In this document: positions 36,653 through 46,433 of the stretch, piece by piece
Numbering within the stretch: position 1 is the stretch's first letter
Layout: each line of letters opens with the position of its first letter
Source of the DNA: RBG-16-34-14 sp963798865
GTDB lineage: Bacteria > Bacteroidota > Ignavibacteria > Ignavibacteriales > Ignavibacteriaceae
NCBI GenBank assembly: GCA_963798865.1
Contig: CAWCVZ010000004.1
Location: 682,001 to 746,000, forward strand
Length of the DNA: 64,000 nucleotides
Direction: 5' to 3'
Translations under genes and position numbers: made by a program
Notes under the pieces: model-generated
What the model saw: only the letters and a program-made list of their open reading frames with translations
The model's database searches: none
Told to the model about the DNA's origin: nothing

Positions 36653-38396
36653 TTTTGTTGCTCTCCACATCCACTCAAATTATTCTTTACTTGAAGGGGT
36701 TATAACTCTCGATGAGATAGTTGATAAAGCGGTAAGCTATAACCTTCCTGCAATTACCCTTACCGATACAAACGGAATGTATGGGCTTATTTCTTTCTAC
36801 AAGAAAGCAAAAGAGAAAGGAATAAAGCCAATTTTAGGGACTTATATTGATGAGCCGGAAAATTCGAATAATGTCATTTCGAGCGACAGCCAGAAATCTC
36901 CTAACCGAGAGAAAGAGATTTCTCACCCGCAAGTCGGGATTCGAATTGACAATACAAGGGAAAGAATTTACGCTCTCTTCCTCGCAAAAAATTTTGACGG
37001 ATATTCAGACATCTGCAGAATTATTACTGCAAGAAAATTGAAAGAGGACCTGCCTGACGGCAAGACAGGTTTTTCGCTATTCAAACTTTTGCAGAATGAA
37101 TTTCCAAATCTCTTCATCTTAACTAATTCAATTGAGCTTTTACAAAGTATTCCACCTTATGAAAATATTTACGCTGAATTGATTATTACTGAATCAAATA
37201 AATTCCATTCAAGAAAATTATTTGAAGCAGCGAAAGCAAAAAATATTAAGTATGTAATTTCATATCCTGTTTATTTTTCTAAACCCGAAGATTATCTGCT
37301 TCACAGAGTTGTTACTGCAATAAAAAACAGGGGCACTTTTGAAAATCTTGATGAAAGTGAATTGGTAGATAAAGAATTTTATTTCAAGCCGCCTTCTTCT
37401 TGCGATTATCTGCAAAATAAAATACCTGAGGCATTTGAAAACATAGATTTTATTGCAAGTCAGTGTAATGTTGATCTTAGTTTGGGACAATATAAGATAC
37501 CTGATTTTCCGGAAGAAAAAGATTCATACTCTAAACTATGGCAATATTCTTATGAAGGTCTTGAAAAAAGATACGGCAATTTTGCAGAAAAAATTAAAAG
37601 CAGATTGCAGGAAGAGCTTGATGTTATTTATGATCTTGCGCTCGCGGATTATTTCCTGATCGTTCACGATATCTTTCTTGAAGCAAAGAGAAGGAAAATG
37701 ATGACAGTAACAAGAGGTTCTGCTGCAAACAGTCTGGTTTGTTACTGCCTTGGCTTAACAGAAGTAGACCCGGTAAAACATAATTTTTATTTTACAAGAT
37801 TTCTTAATAAAAGCCGCTCTTCTTTGCCTGATATTGATATTGATTTTAGCTGGAAAGAAAGAGATGAAATTGTGCAGTATGTTTTTAATAAATATGGATA
37901 CAGCAAAGTTGCTTTTATATCAACTCATGTTACAATAAAAGCGCGTTCGGCATTCAGAGAAACTGCAAAAGTATTCGGGTTCTCCGATGAAGAAATTTCA
38001 AAGCTCAGCAGGTATATTCCCTGGACAGATGCAAGAAATCTCCCTGAAATTTCAAAAAGATTTCCGGAATCAAAATCTCTAAACTTTGATAATGAACCAT
38101 GGAAAAGCATAATTAATATTGCAACGCGGCTTGCAAATTTTCCACGGCATTTAAGTATTCATCCGGGAGGAATAATTATTACACCTAAGCCAATAACAAC
38201 TTACACCGCAGTTGAGTATGCAAAGAATAAAGGTATCGGTTTAATCATTACCCAACCGGATATGTATGGTGTAGAAGATATGGGACTTCTGAAAATAGAT
38301 TTGCTAAGTCAGAGATCTCTCGGAGTGTTGAGAGATTCAATGCAGCAAATAAGAGAAAACAGATACATATATGAAAACTTTGGAGTAGCGGAATGA
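36642..38396 (+). CDS. DnaE-type DNA polymerase, N-terminal half (PHP and palm)
   Basis: 584 residues. PHP domain starts FVALHIHSNYSLLEGVI. Palm: VTRGSAANSLVCYCLGLTEVDP, LPDIDIDF with D399 and D401, and KIDLLSQRSLGV with D553, matching E. coli DnaE D401, D403 and D555. The protein stops soon after, where normal DnaE runs on into the fingers; that part is encoded by the preceding gene, so gene order is permuted. Two palindromic repeats are inserted in frame in the region after the PHP start (36872-36951 and 37048-37070). The last residues (GVAE) and stop come from a third palindrome at 38381-38436. No intein motifs are visible at either split end. Confidence 0.9.
   Translation: MQGNFVALHIHSNYSLLEGVITLDEIVDKAVSYNLPAITLTDTNGMYGLISFYKKAKEKGIKPILGTYIDEPENSNNVISSDSQKSPNREKEISHPQVGIRIDNTRERIYALFLAKNFDGYSDICRIITARKLKEDLPDGKTGFSLFKLLQNEFPNLFILTNSIELLQSIPPYENIYAELIITESNKFHSRKLFEAAKAKNIKYVISYPVYFSKPEDYLLHRVVTAIKNRGTFENLDESELVDKEFYFKPPSSCDYLQNKIPEAFENIDFIASQCNVDLSLGQYKIPDFPEEKDSYSKLWQYSYEGLEKRYGNFAEKIKSRLQEELDVIYDLALADYFLIVHDIFLEAKRRKMMTVTRGSAANSLVCYCLGLTEVDPVKHNFYFTRFLNKSRSSLPDIDIDFSWKERDEIVQYVFNKYGYSKVAFISTHVTIKARSAFRETAKVFGFSDEEISKLSRYIPWTDARNLPEISKRFPESKSLNFDNEPWKSIINIATRLANFPRHLSIHPGGIIITPKPITTYTAVEYAKNKGIGLIITQPDMYGVEDMGLLKIDLLSQRSLGVLRDSMQQIRENRYIYENFGVAE
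36872..36951. repeat. 80-bp palindromic element inserted in frame in dnaE N-half
   Basis: Outer arms TGTCATTTCGA / TCGAATTGACA (one mismatch) and perfect inner arms AGAAATCTC (36892) / GAGATTTCT (36915). Its translation adds about 27 residues (SSDSQKSPNREKEISHPQVG and flanks) to the polymerase without breaking the frame. The TCATTTCGAG…AGAAATCT style is a familiar dispersed intergenic repeat in related genomes (recollection). Confidence 0.8.
37048..37070. repeat. Short palindrome inside dnaE N-half
   Basis: ACCTGCCTG / CAAGACAGGT, imperfect, encodes DLPDGKTGF in frame. It resembles the CTGTCAGGCAG core in the intergenic repeat at 17548-17623, suggesting another small insertion in the coding sequence. 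Confidence 0.5.
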
Positions 38397-38436
38397 TGGA
38401 GTTGTGGGTATTTTCTTCCATTATTCCATTACTCCA
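38381..38436. repeat. Palindromic repeat forming the 3' end of dnaE N-half
   Basis: Arms of 20 bases, TGGAGTAGCGGAATGATGGA and TCCATTATTCCATTACTCCA, pair with three mismatches. The stop codon of the polymerase half and its last four codons lie inside the left arm. Confidence 0.8.
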
Positions 38437-38465
38437 ACATTCCTTGTAAAGATGAAAGGCATATA

Positions 38466-39365
38466 ATGTCAAAACATTACATCGGTACTGCAGGATGGTC
38501 TTATAAAGACTGGGTGCCATCGTTTTATCCCAAACAGCAATCAGGCAGCTTTGATTGGCTTCAGTTCTATGCACATTATTTTAATTGTGTTGAAGTCAAT
38601 GCAACCTACTACACTTACTTAAGCCCAAAGGTTGTAGAAGGCTGGATAAGAAAAGCTTGAAGACTCTGAAGACTTTATTTTTAATATAAAGCTCCATCAG
38701 GATTTTACTCATAAAAGAAATTTTGATGGGGAAAATATAAAAGGAGTAAGATATAATCTTGATCTTCTGAGAAAAGCAGAAAGACTGGGAGGATTGCTTA
38801 TACAATTCCCTTACTCATTTTCATTTGATGAAATTTCAATTCACACATTAGAAAACTCAGAGATATCTTTTCTGATATAAATTGCTTTGTTGAAGTAAGA
38901 CATTTAAGCTGGCGCAATAATAAAGCTTTTGAGTTTTTTAAGAAATCAGATTTAACATTCTGCACAATTGATCAGCCGCAGGTTGGGCAGGCTATACCAT
39001 TTGAAACAATAATTACGAATGATAAAGCATACATCCGTTTTCACGGAAGGAATGTTGATGCCTGGAAAAAATCAATAAGCAATTTCGGTAAGCCTCAGAC
39101 TTATGAAGAACAAAGTTCAAGGTATAAATACCTTTATTCACCCGGGGAGTTAATAGAGATTGCACAAGAGATAAAATCAATTGAGAAGAAAGTAAAAGAG
39201 ATTCATATTATTACGAATAACCATCCTCAAGGCGATGCTGTAGCAAATGCATTTGAAATGATCCATCTTCTTGAGGAGAAAACAAAAGTGAATATGCCGC
39301 AAACAATTGTTAAAGCTTATCCAAGACTGGAAGAGATATTGAGTAATCAATTTTTTAATAAATAA
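38466..39365 (+). pseudogene. DUF72 family protein, two frameshifts
   Basis: Start MSKHYIGTAGWSYKDWVPSF is the DUF72 (YecE-type TIM barrel) hallmark, with HYFNCVEVNATYY. The frame breaks at about 38657 (one extra T; continues EDSEDFIFNIKLHQDFTHKR). It returns at about 38856 (one C missing; continues LRDIFSDINCFVEVRHLSW) and runs to a stop at 39363-39365 with FCTIDQPQVGQAIP and YIRFHGRN. The summed length restores the original frame. The biochemical function of DUF72 is not settled; the family often accompanies DNA-repair genes. The stop overlaps the left palindrome of the DUF559 cassette. Confidence 0.85.
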
Positions 39366-39835
39366 TCCCCTCCTCTTTGAGGAGGGGTGTCCTAATGAAA
39401 TTAGGACGGGGTGGTGAATGAAAATATTCAACAGGAAAAACCTAAAGTCACGAAGAAAAGAACTAAGAAACAATTCAACTTTTGCAGAAGTTCTTCTTTG
39501 GAATGAACTCAAGCAAAGCAAGCTTGTGGGAAAAAAATTTCGCAGGCAGCAAAGTATTGGTACTTATATAGTAGATTTCTATTGCCACGAGGAAAACTTA
39601 ATTATTGAACTCGATGGTGAACGGCATTTTACAAAAGAAGGTAAAAAATATGATGAAGAGAGAACAAAATATCTTGAGAAGGTAGGACTAAAGGTAATAA
39701 GGTTTGAAAATGATGAGGTCCTTCTTAATATGGAAAATGTTCTTAAGAAGATAATAGAAAATTTTAAAAGTAAGTAAACCACCCCGTCTTCTGTCCAAGG
39801 GACAGAATCCACCCCTCCTTAAAAAGGAGGGGATT
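39364..39835. mobile_element. DUF559 cassette with terminal inverted repeats (element B)
   Basis: The left end (39364-39417) reads AATCCCCTCCT…AGGAGGGG, a GTCCTAAT / ATTAGGAC hairpin, then ACGGGGTGGTG. The right end (39777-39835) is its inverted copy: AACCACCCCGTC, a GTCC / GGAC hairpin, CCACCCCTCCT…AGGAGGGGATT. The DUF559 ATG follows the left end at once, and its TAA overlaps the right end, so the 472-bp unit is simply repeat-gene-repeat. No target-site duplication is obvious. It lies between a DUF72 gene and dinB. Confidence 0.72.
39418..39777 (+). CDS. DUF559 (Vsr-like) endonuclease
   Basis: 119 residues, intact. Motifs: LRNNSTFAEVLLWNELKQSK, GKKFRRQQSIG, YIVDFYCHEENLIIELDGE, RTKYLEKVGLKVIRFENDEVL. 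The D…E-L-D core and fold class are those of Vsr/PD-(D/E)xK nucleases. The physiological role of DUF559 proteins is unknown. Start and stop codons abut the terminal inverted repeats, suggesting the protein acts on, or spreads with, these palindromes in the way RAYTs do with REPs (hypothesis). No separate ribosome binding site; the G-rich repeat end (GGGGTGGTGA) could serve. Confidence 0.88.
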   Translation: MKIFNRKNLKSRRKELRNNSTFAEVLLWNELKQSKLVGKKFRRQQSIGTYIVDFYCHEENLIIELDGERHFTKEGKKYDEERTKYLEKVGLKVIRFENDEVLLNMENVLKKIIENFKSK

Positions 39836-39860
39836 AAAATTTTAATTAATTTTTAAATTT

Positions 39861-41003
39861 ATGCGTACAATATTTCACTTAGACCTTGATGCATTTTTTG
39901 TAGAGGTTGAACGAATACTCGATCCATCTCTAAAAGGAAAACCTGTTATTGTTGGCGGTGATCCTAAATATGGAAGAGGAGTAGTTGCTGCCTGTTCTTA
40001 TGAGGCAAGAGTATATGGGCTTCATTCTGCAATGCCGATTAGAACTGCTTATCGGCTTTGTCCACACGGTGTTTATATTAATGGAACCCATGGTGAATAC
40101 TCAAACTTTTCAAGGGCGGTAAAAAGAATACTGCAGCAATACGCACCGCTTGTTGAACAGGCTTCAATTGATGAATTCTATATGGACTTTACAGGCTGCG
40201 AAAATGTTTATGGTTCACTTTTTGCTTTTGCCTCTTTTCTTCAAAAAGAAATATGGAAAAAACTTTCACTCCCCTGCTCAATTGGAATCGGAAGCAACAA
40301 AACAATTGCAAAGATTGGCTCTGATTCTATGAAGCCTTGCGGTATAACTTATATTCTGCCCGGGATGGAGAAAGAATTTCTCGCACCAATGCCTGTTGAA
40401 ACAATTCCGGGAGTAGGAAAAATTACTCTTAAAGATTTTAACTCAAAAGGAATTTACAGGATCGGAGATATTACCAAACTTCCGCAGGATTATTTCTCCG
40501 CTGCTTTTGGGAAATATGGAATTGATCTTTACAGGAAAGCCTGCGGGCAAGGAAGTGAATATTTAACAATTGAGCGCGAACAAAAAAGCATCTCGCACGA
40601 AAGAACTTTCAGTGATGTTACAAGTAAAGAATTCTTAAAAGAAAAATTATTTTATCTTACGGGAAAAGTCTGCCAGGAAATGAGAGATATGGGCTGGCAA
40701 GCATCCACAATAAATATAAAATTAAGATATTCCGATTTCCAGACGCTAACACGAATGAAAACAATTAAACCAACAGATGATGATAAAATTATCTTTAACA
40801 ATGCATGGGCTTTAATTAAAAAAGCATATACAAGAAGGGTTGCAATAAGATTAATAGGAGTAAGACTCACTAACTTTTCTCCTTATTCAGAACAGGAATT
40901 TTTATTTGAAGATTACGAAATAAAACGCAAGAAAATGTTAAGAGCAATTACAAGGATAAGAGATAAATACGGATATACTATAATTGGTTTTAGCGGGGTT
41001 TAA
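39861..41003 (+). CDS. dinB: DNA polymerase IV (DinB)
   Basis: 380 residues. Y-family translesion polymerase: catalytic D8 in FHLDLDAFF, D104-E105 in ASIDEFYMDF, SYEARVYGLHSAMP steric-gate/palm region, SIGIGSNKTIAKIGSD, the PGVGKITLKDF helix-hairpin and the little-finger domain with IRLIGVRLTNF. There is no obvious clamp-binding extension beyond the last residues (YTIIGFSGV). It lies at the end of the lexA-polymerase cassette, and a DUF559 cassette directly precedes it. No LexA-type palindrome was seen immediately upstream, so independent SOS control is unsupported. Confidence 0.96.
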   Translation: MRTIFHLDLDAFFVEVERILDPSLKGKPVIVGGDPKYGRGVVAACSYEARVYGLHSAMPIRTAYRLCPHGVYINGTHGEYSNFSRAVKRILQQYAPLVEQASIDEFYMDFTGCENVYGSLFAFASFLQKEIWKKLSLPCSIGIGSNKTIAKIGSDSMKPCGITYILPGMEKEFLAPMPVETIPGVGKITLKDFNSKGIYRIGDITKLPQDYFSAAFGKYGIDLYRKACGQGSEYLTIEREQKSISHERTFSDVTSKEFLKEKLFYLTGKVCQEMRDMGWQASTINIKLRYSDFQTLTRMKTIKPTDDDKIIFNNAWALIKKAYTRRVAIRLIGVRLTNFSPYSEQEFLFEDYEIKRKKMLRAITRIRDKYGYTIIGFSGV

Positions 41004-41058
41004 AAAAACCTTTAAGGTAAGGACATATTTTGCATTACCCTGGAAGGTTAAATTAGAT

Positions 41059-43732
41059 TTATTTCAAGAGCATCATCTTTTTAGTTGATACAAAATTATT
41101 CATTTGAATCTGGTAAACATATATACCGCTTGCAAGATCTGATGCATCAAATTTTACTGAGTACGCACCGGTAGTTTGTGGTTCATTTACCAATGTCTTT
41201 ACTTCATTTCCAAGTACATCATAAACGATTAAGGATATAAATCCATCCTGAGAAATTTGATATTCAATTATAGTAGAAGGGTTAAATGGATTAGGATAAT
41301 TCTGGTTTAAAGTAAATTGAGCTGGAATAGATTTCAAATTAACCTGAAGGATATTTGAATATTCAAATATTCCGTTAAAATCAGTCTGGACTAATCTGTA
41401 ATAAATTTTCTCAGCCCGCACATCTTTCACATCATCCGTAAAAGAATATAAATTCCTTTCTGTTGTAGTTCCTTTTCCTTTAACAAATCCTAAAGATTGC
41501 CATTCTGCATTCTCAATCTTCCGTTCAATATTAAATCCTGAATTATTTGTTTCAGAAGCAGTTTCCCACCTAAGAAAAACTCTATTTGCATCTAACTTAG
41601 AATTAAATGAAATCAATTCAACCGGAACAGGTGAATTATTATATATTAGTAATGTAGAATGCTCACCACCTACCCAGCATTTTCCTTCAGAATAATTAAT
41701 TGAAATCAAGTTTTCGACAGTTCCACTGTTCTGAGTAAACCAAGTAGTGCCTCTGTTGCTCGTAAACAAAATAGTTCCCAGATCACCAACTACCCAACCG
41801 GAATTTAAATCAGAGAACTCAATTCTGTTTAGATTATTTGAAGTACCGCTTTCTATTGTTTCCCAATTAATTCCTCCATCAGATGTTTTTAGAATAACTC
41901 CATTATTCCCAACTGTATAAACAACATCATTATCAATACCATGAACTGAATTAAGCTGAACAGATGATGTTGTTTGTAAAAACCAATTTTCACCGCCATC
42001 AGTTGTTTTAAAAACTGAACCAGAGTTTCCTGCAATCCAGCCTGTTTCATTGTTAGCAAAATAAACACTATTTAATTGTTCAGTTGTACCTGATATCTGG
42101 TTATTCCATATGTTCCCTCCATTCGTAGTATGCAAAATCACTCCGTGGTCTCCAACAACCCATCCATTTTTAGTATCAACAAAATAAAAATTAAGGAAAT
42201 TATCTCCGTAGGTATGCCATTGTAAGTTCCAGGAATAGCCACCATCATTTGAATAAGCAATTGTACCATCATATCCAACAAAGTATCCTTCGTTTTTATT
42301 CATAAAGCGAATTCTGTTAACAACAATTCCCGAATTATATGTGACAAGTAATTCCCAGTTTTTTCCAGCATCAGAAGTTTTCCAGATATTCCCATAAGGA
42401 CCCCAGCTGAAGTCTACATCTGAAGTAAAACACCAACCATTAAGAGAATCGAGAAAGTCTATAGATTTTATTTTGGTTTCTTCTCCGAAAATAATAGATG
42501 TATTAAAATCACCATTCGAGTTTGTTTTTATTAATTTTGAACCTTCACCAATTGCCCATCCGGTATTCTGCTCAGTAAAATAAAACCTGTTTATTGTTGT
42601 ATAAGTAGGTGCAGTATAATTTATAAAAGTATTTCCACCATCCGTTGTTTTTCGGAAAATATTTCTGAAAGGGAAATTGCGTTCGGTGGCCGTGTACCAA
42701 CCAACACTTTCATTAATAAAGAAAATATCACTAACATTTCCTGTAAAATCATAAGAAACTGTCCATGTAATCCCTCCATCAGTTGTTTTTCTAAAAGGAT
42801 AATATGGTTGCAAACCGCCCATCCAACCATGAAGATTATCGAGAAAGAAAATTGCTTTTGCATCACTGCCTGGACTGTTTAAAATTAAATCCCAATTTGC
42901 CCCGCTGTCAGTTGTTTTATACAAATTACCATCTTTATCATCATAACCAGTAGATGCATCTGTAAATACAATAGTGTTAGTCGAAAGGGCAGATTTCCGA
43001 CACCAGGTTTCTCCGCCATCGGTTGTTTTAAGACAGAAAGCTGAGACATCTTTAAAATCTACTGTCATCCCTTCAAGAATTGTATCTGTCTCTACAGTTA
43101 TTTTTTTTAACCAGGTTCCTTTTCCATTACCCCTTGTAGTCCATGTATTTCCGTTATCGTTCGATTTGAATTCTAATATTTTGTTAGTTGTAAAATCAAA
43201 TATTTCAGAAGTTAATTCGTTCCTGTCATTAAAATAAACTTTATCAAAGCAGCTGATATTCCCTTTAGTATTTATAGTCCATGTTTCACCATTATCATTT
43301 GATGATAGATTTATTCCTCTTTCGCCGATGCTATATCCACCAACAATATATCCAACATTTTGATTAAAAAATTTTACATAACCTAAAGCTGAATTAGCAG
43401 GTTGACCAGTGTTTAACGCAACCCAGTTATTTCCACCATCTGTAGTTTTAAGAAGAGTATTATCATTACCTACTACCCATCCGGTTTGCAGATTAATAAA
43501 TGAAATTGATCGCAGATAAGAGGAAGAACCACTATTTAATGATGTCCAGTTTTCACCATTATCAGTTGTATTAATTCATTAATCCATCACTGCATACTAC
43601 CCAGCCATTATTATTAATAAACTGCATAGAATTCATTTCAATACCATTAGGTAATGGTGAAATGTGTTCCCATTGAGGGAATGAAAAGTTTGTGAGAAGA
43701 ATTAATAACGCAGCAGTGAAAATCTTTTTCAT
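41059..43732 (-). pseudogene. T9SS-exported WSTHG-repeat protein, one frameshift
   Basis: The start at 43732 gives MKKIFTAALLILLTNFSFPQ, a signal peptide, and reads to a stop at 43571. One extra base within AATTAA at 43571-43577 shifts the frame. After that the coding sequence is open without any start codon until an internal ATG at 43068, and on to 41059. Blades carry LKTTDGGNNW, FRKTTDGGITW, LHTTNGGNIW, FKTTDGGENW and LKTSDGGINW. The end has VPVELISFNSK, NYPNPFNPSTIIEYQIS and TKKMMLLK, the T9SS domain. Full length would be about 890 residues. The reading is otherwise pristine, so a sequencing insertion is as likely as a mutation. Confidence 0.87.
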
Positions 43733-44185
43733 ATGACTCTAATACCTTATACTTTGAATTTTGAAAATTATCGTAATCGTATCTGCATTAGAGAAAATAA
43801 TGCCATTGAATTAAATACACTAAATAGTTGTTAGAAACCAATTGTCCTTTCCAATAAAAGTTTGAAAAACAATTAAATTTCTGCGATTAAATGAAAATTA
43901 TTCAGGGAGTTGAACCAATTAAGAGTAACATTTTATGCTCAATATTTTGCCTCACTTTTAAACATTTTCTATTAAGTATATTAAAAATATACAGTGTATT
44001 TTAATGAATAGTGTGATTTATAATATCTATTTGTGAAATCAAAAAAAATGATATAAAGCTTTATACCTGCAGTTCACTTCACAAATTGAAGTACCGCAAC
44101 GACGTTAAAAGAAAAGGAACTAAGATAAGATTCTAATTGAAAAAAAGGAAGGTTATTAATTCCATAATAATTTAACAAAACTTGC
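43733..44185. other. Non-coding gap, no feature recognised
   Basis: This 453-base AT-rich region lies between the start of the T9SS repeat protein and the 3' end of tRNA-Ser. I see no ORF, strong hairpin or repeat. It must contain the promoter of the minus-strand secreted-protein gene. Confidence 0.5.
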
Positions 44186-44274
44186 GGAGAGGGCGGGATT
44201 CGAACCCGCGATACCAGTTTACCCAGTATGACGGTTTAGCAAACCGTTGCCTTCAGCCACTCGGCCACCTCTCC
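44186..44274 (-). tRNA. tRNA-Ser(GCU)
   Basis: An 89-nt class II tRNA on the minus strand: acceptor GGAGAGG…CCTCTCC, D arm with CCGAGTGGCTGAAGG, anticodon stem ACGGT/ACCGT with loop TTGCTAA (anticodon GCU), long variable arm (about CATACTGGGTAAACTGGTATC), T arm GCGGGTTCGAATCCCGC. CCA is not encoded. Confidence 0.97.
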
Positions 44275-44413
44275 TTCAGCTGAAAATTTCATTAAATATT
44301 AATTCAAATATAGGAATATTATTTTTAAGGAAAAAAATTGCTTGCTGTTTCTTATGATAATGGGAAGTTTTGAGTTAAGCTCTAATAAAATGGTTTGAAT
44401 CAAGAAATATTTT

Positions 44414-46433
44414 TTAGCTTTTTTTATTGCCCTTTAAATTCAATCCTTTAAAGTTTATTTCAAACCGGGTGCCCCCATTGTTTGTTAATAAAATATCACC
44501 ATCAAGTTGAGTGACTAATGAGCTGACAAGCTGAAGACCAAGAGTATTTGTTTCTTTAATATTAAAATTAGTTGGCAATCCAACTCCATCATCAGAAATT
44601 ATCATTTGATATTTTTCACTGGTAAACGGATTAAGACTAACAGTTATTTTTCCACTCTTTCCATCCGGGAAAGCATACTTAAGAGAATTCGAAACAAGTT
44701 CATTAAGTATTAATCCTAGAGGAATAGCAGTATCTGTATTCATAAATATGTCTGAGATATTAATTTCAAGCTTTATCGCGTAGTCGGATCTATATGATCT
44801 CATAAGGTAATTTACAAGTTCAATTATATAATCACGAATATTTAAAGTGGAAAGGGATTCATTCTGATATAATTTTTCATGAATAAGCGCCATTGATCTT
44901 ACCCTGTTCCTGCTTTCCTCAAATATTGCAAGAGATTTTGCATCTGTTATATAATTAGTTTGAAGATTAAGCATACTGGAAATTATTTGAAGGTTATTTT
45001 TAACGCGATGATGAATTTCTCTTAACAGGACTTCCTTCTCTTTCAGGGAAGATTCAATTTGATCGAAAGTTTTTTTTCTTTCAGTTATATCTGTAAAAGC
45101 TATTACTGCCCCTGTTGTTTCATTATTATCAATAATAGGATATGAAGAATATTCCACTGGAAAACTAGTTCCATCCCTTTTCCAGAAAAGGTCAGTATCA
45201 ACAGACAAACCTTTCTGCTGTTCCATTGATTTCAGGATAGGACAATCATAAAACGGATATATCTCTCCATTTTCTTTATGATGATGAATTAATTTCATGC
45301 ATATTTTTTTTAAGACATTCATCAGATTCATATCCAAGCATTTTTAATGCAGCATCGTTTATAAATGTGCATTGGTAATTCCTGTCAATTCCATAAATTC
45401 CTTCTACTGTTGATTCAAGCAGTTGTTCAAGTTTTTTATTAATAACAAAAATATTCCCAAGATTCCTGGCTACAATAAATAGAAGCGAGCTCACAACCAC
45501 TCCAAGAATAAGTACAATTAGTGGTTTTTCCTTGTCAAAAGCAGTATCAAAACCGGGTAAGGATGTAAAACGAAGTGCCCAGTCTCTTCCATATACATAA
45601 ATGCTGTTAAACTTTCTAAAAAAATTTCCGCCTGAAAAATTATTCTTATTACTTTTCGCATGGCTTGAATACATGAGGTTTTCATCTGATGTATTTCTTG
45701 TATCGAAAACCTCGAACTCAATATTTCCAAATTTGTCTCTAAGTATCCCATTCATCAGGTCGTTCATTCTGAAAGGAGCATAAACATAACCAATTATAGC
45801 TTTCTTTCTTTCATCAGGGGTTGTTGCCAGATTCTTTTTATCGTAGAGCGGCAAATACATTAGAAACCCTGCCTGAATATTACCTCCCATTTCCTGAACG
45901 AGTGTAACTTTACCTGATACTGTTGTCCTCGCAAAATCACGTGAAGTTTTCATAGCTTTCTTTCTTACAGGTTCAGAAAACATATCATAACCAAATGCTT
46001 TCTGATTCACGTCATTGAAAGGTTCAATATAGATAATAGAGGTATAAATATTTCTTTCACCTTCAGGCCATACCCTATAATTTGAAAAACCTTCACTTCT
46101 AATTTTATTTATGTGTTTTTCTAAATCCTCTTTTCTAATAACTTTTGAAAAACCAATTCCAAGTATCCCCGGAAAGTCTTCATCAATTTTTAAATTATCT
46201 ACATAATTTTTCCAACCATTCCTGGTTACATTATCAGAGGTATAAAATAATCCCAAAGCTCCTCTCAGAACCTGCTCGTAACTCAGCATCCTGTCTTTTA
46301 TTGCCTTGCTGATTTCATTTGTCTGGAATTCAAATCTATCTCTGATTTCCTCGTCGATTGAGTTTTTTGTTGAATACCAGGCATAAACTGTAATTGTAAG
46401 TGAAGTAATCAGAGTAATCCATCCAATAAGCAA
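44414..46433 (-). pseudogene. CHASE-PAS sensor histidine kinase (HisKA_2), one frameshift
   Basis: Two overlapping frames (45276-46433 and 44414-45337) form one kinase of about 670 residues. Order: membrane helix, CHASE sensor (SYEQVLRGALGLFYTSDNV, PGILGIGFSKVI), second helix (PLIVLILGVVVSSLLFIVA), PAS (YQCTFINDAALKMLGYESDECL), then HisKA_2 with EIHHRVKNNLQIISSMLNLQ and an HATPase_c domain (LILNELVSNSLKYAFPDG, DDGVGLP). Removing one A at 45293-45295 restores MHELIHHHKENGEIYPF through the PAS domain. A TTG at 46433 is the only start in frame. A GTG at 46504 could extend it if a second, one-base deletion lies near 46441. No response regulator adjoins. Confidence 0.85.

Noticed and set aside
36550..36700. 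Split intein joining the two DnaE halves, as in cyanobacteria
   Set aside because: The N-half ends …NRYIYENFGVAE and the C-half begins MILINISSKEINLSYN. Neither shows intein block A (starting with Cys) nor the terminal HN before a Cys/Ser, and the gene order is permuted.
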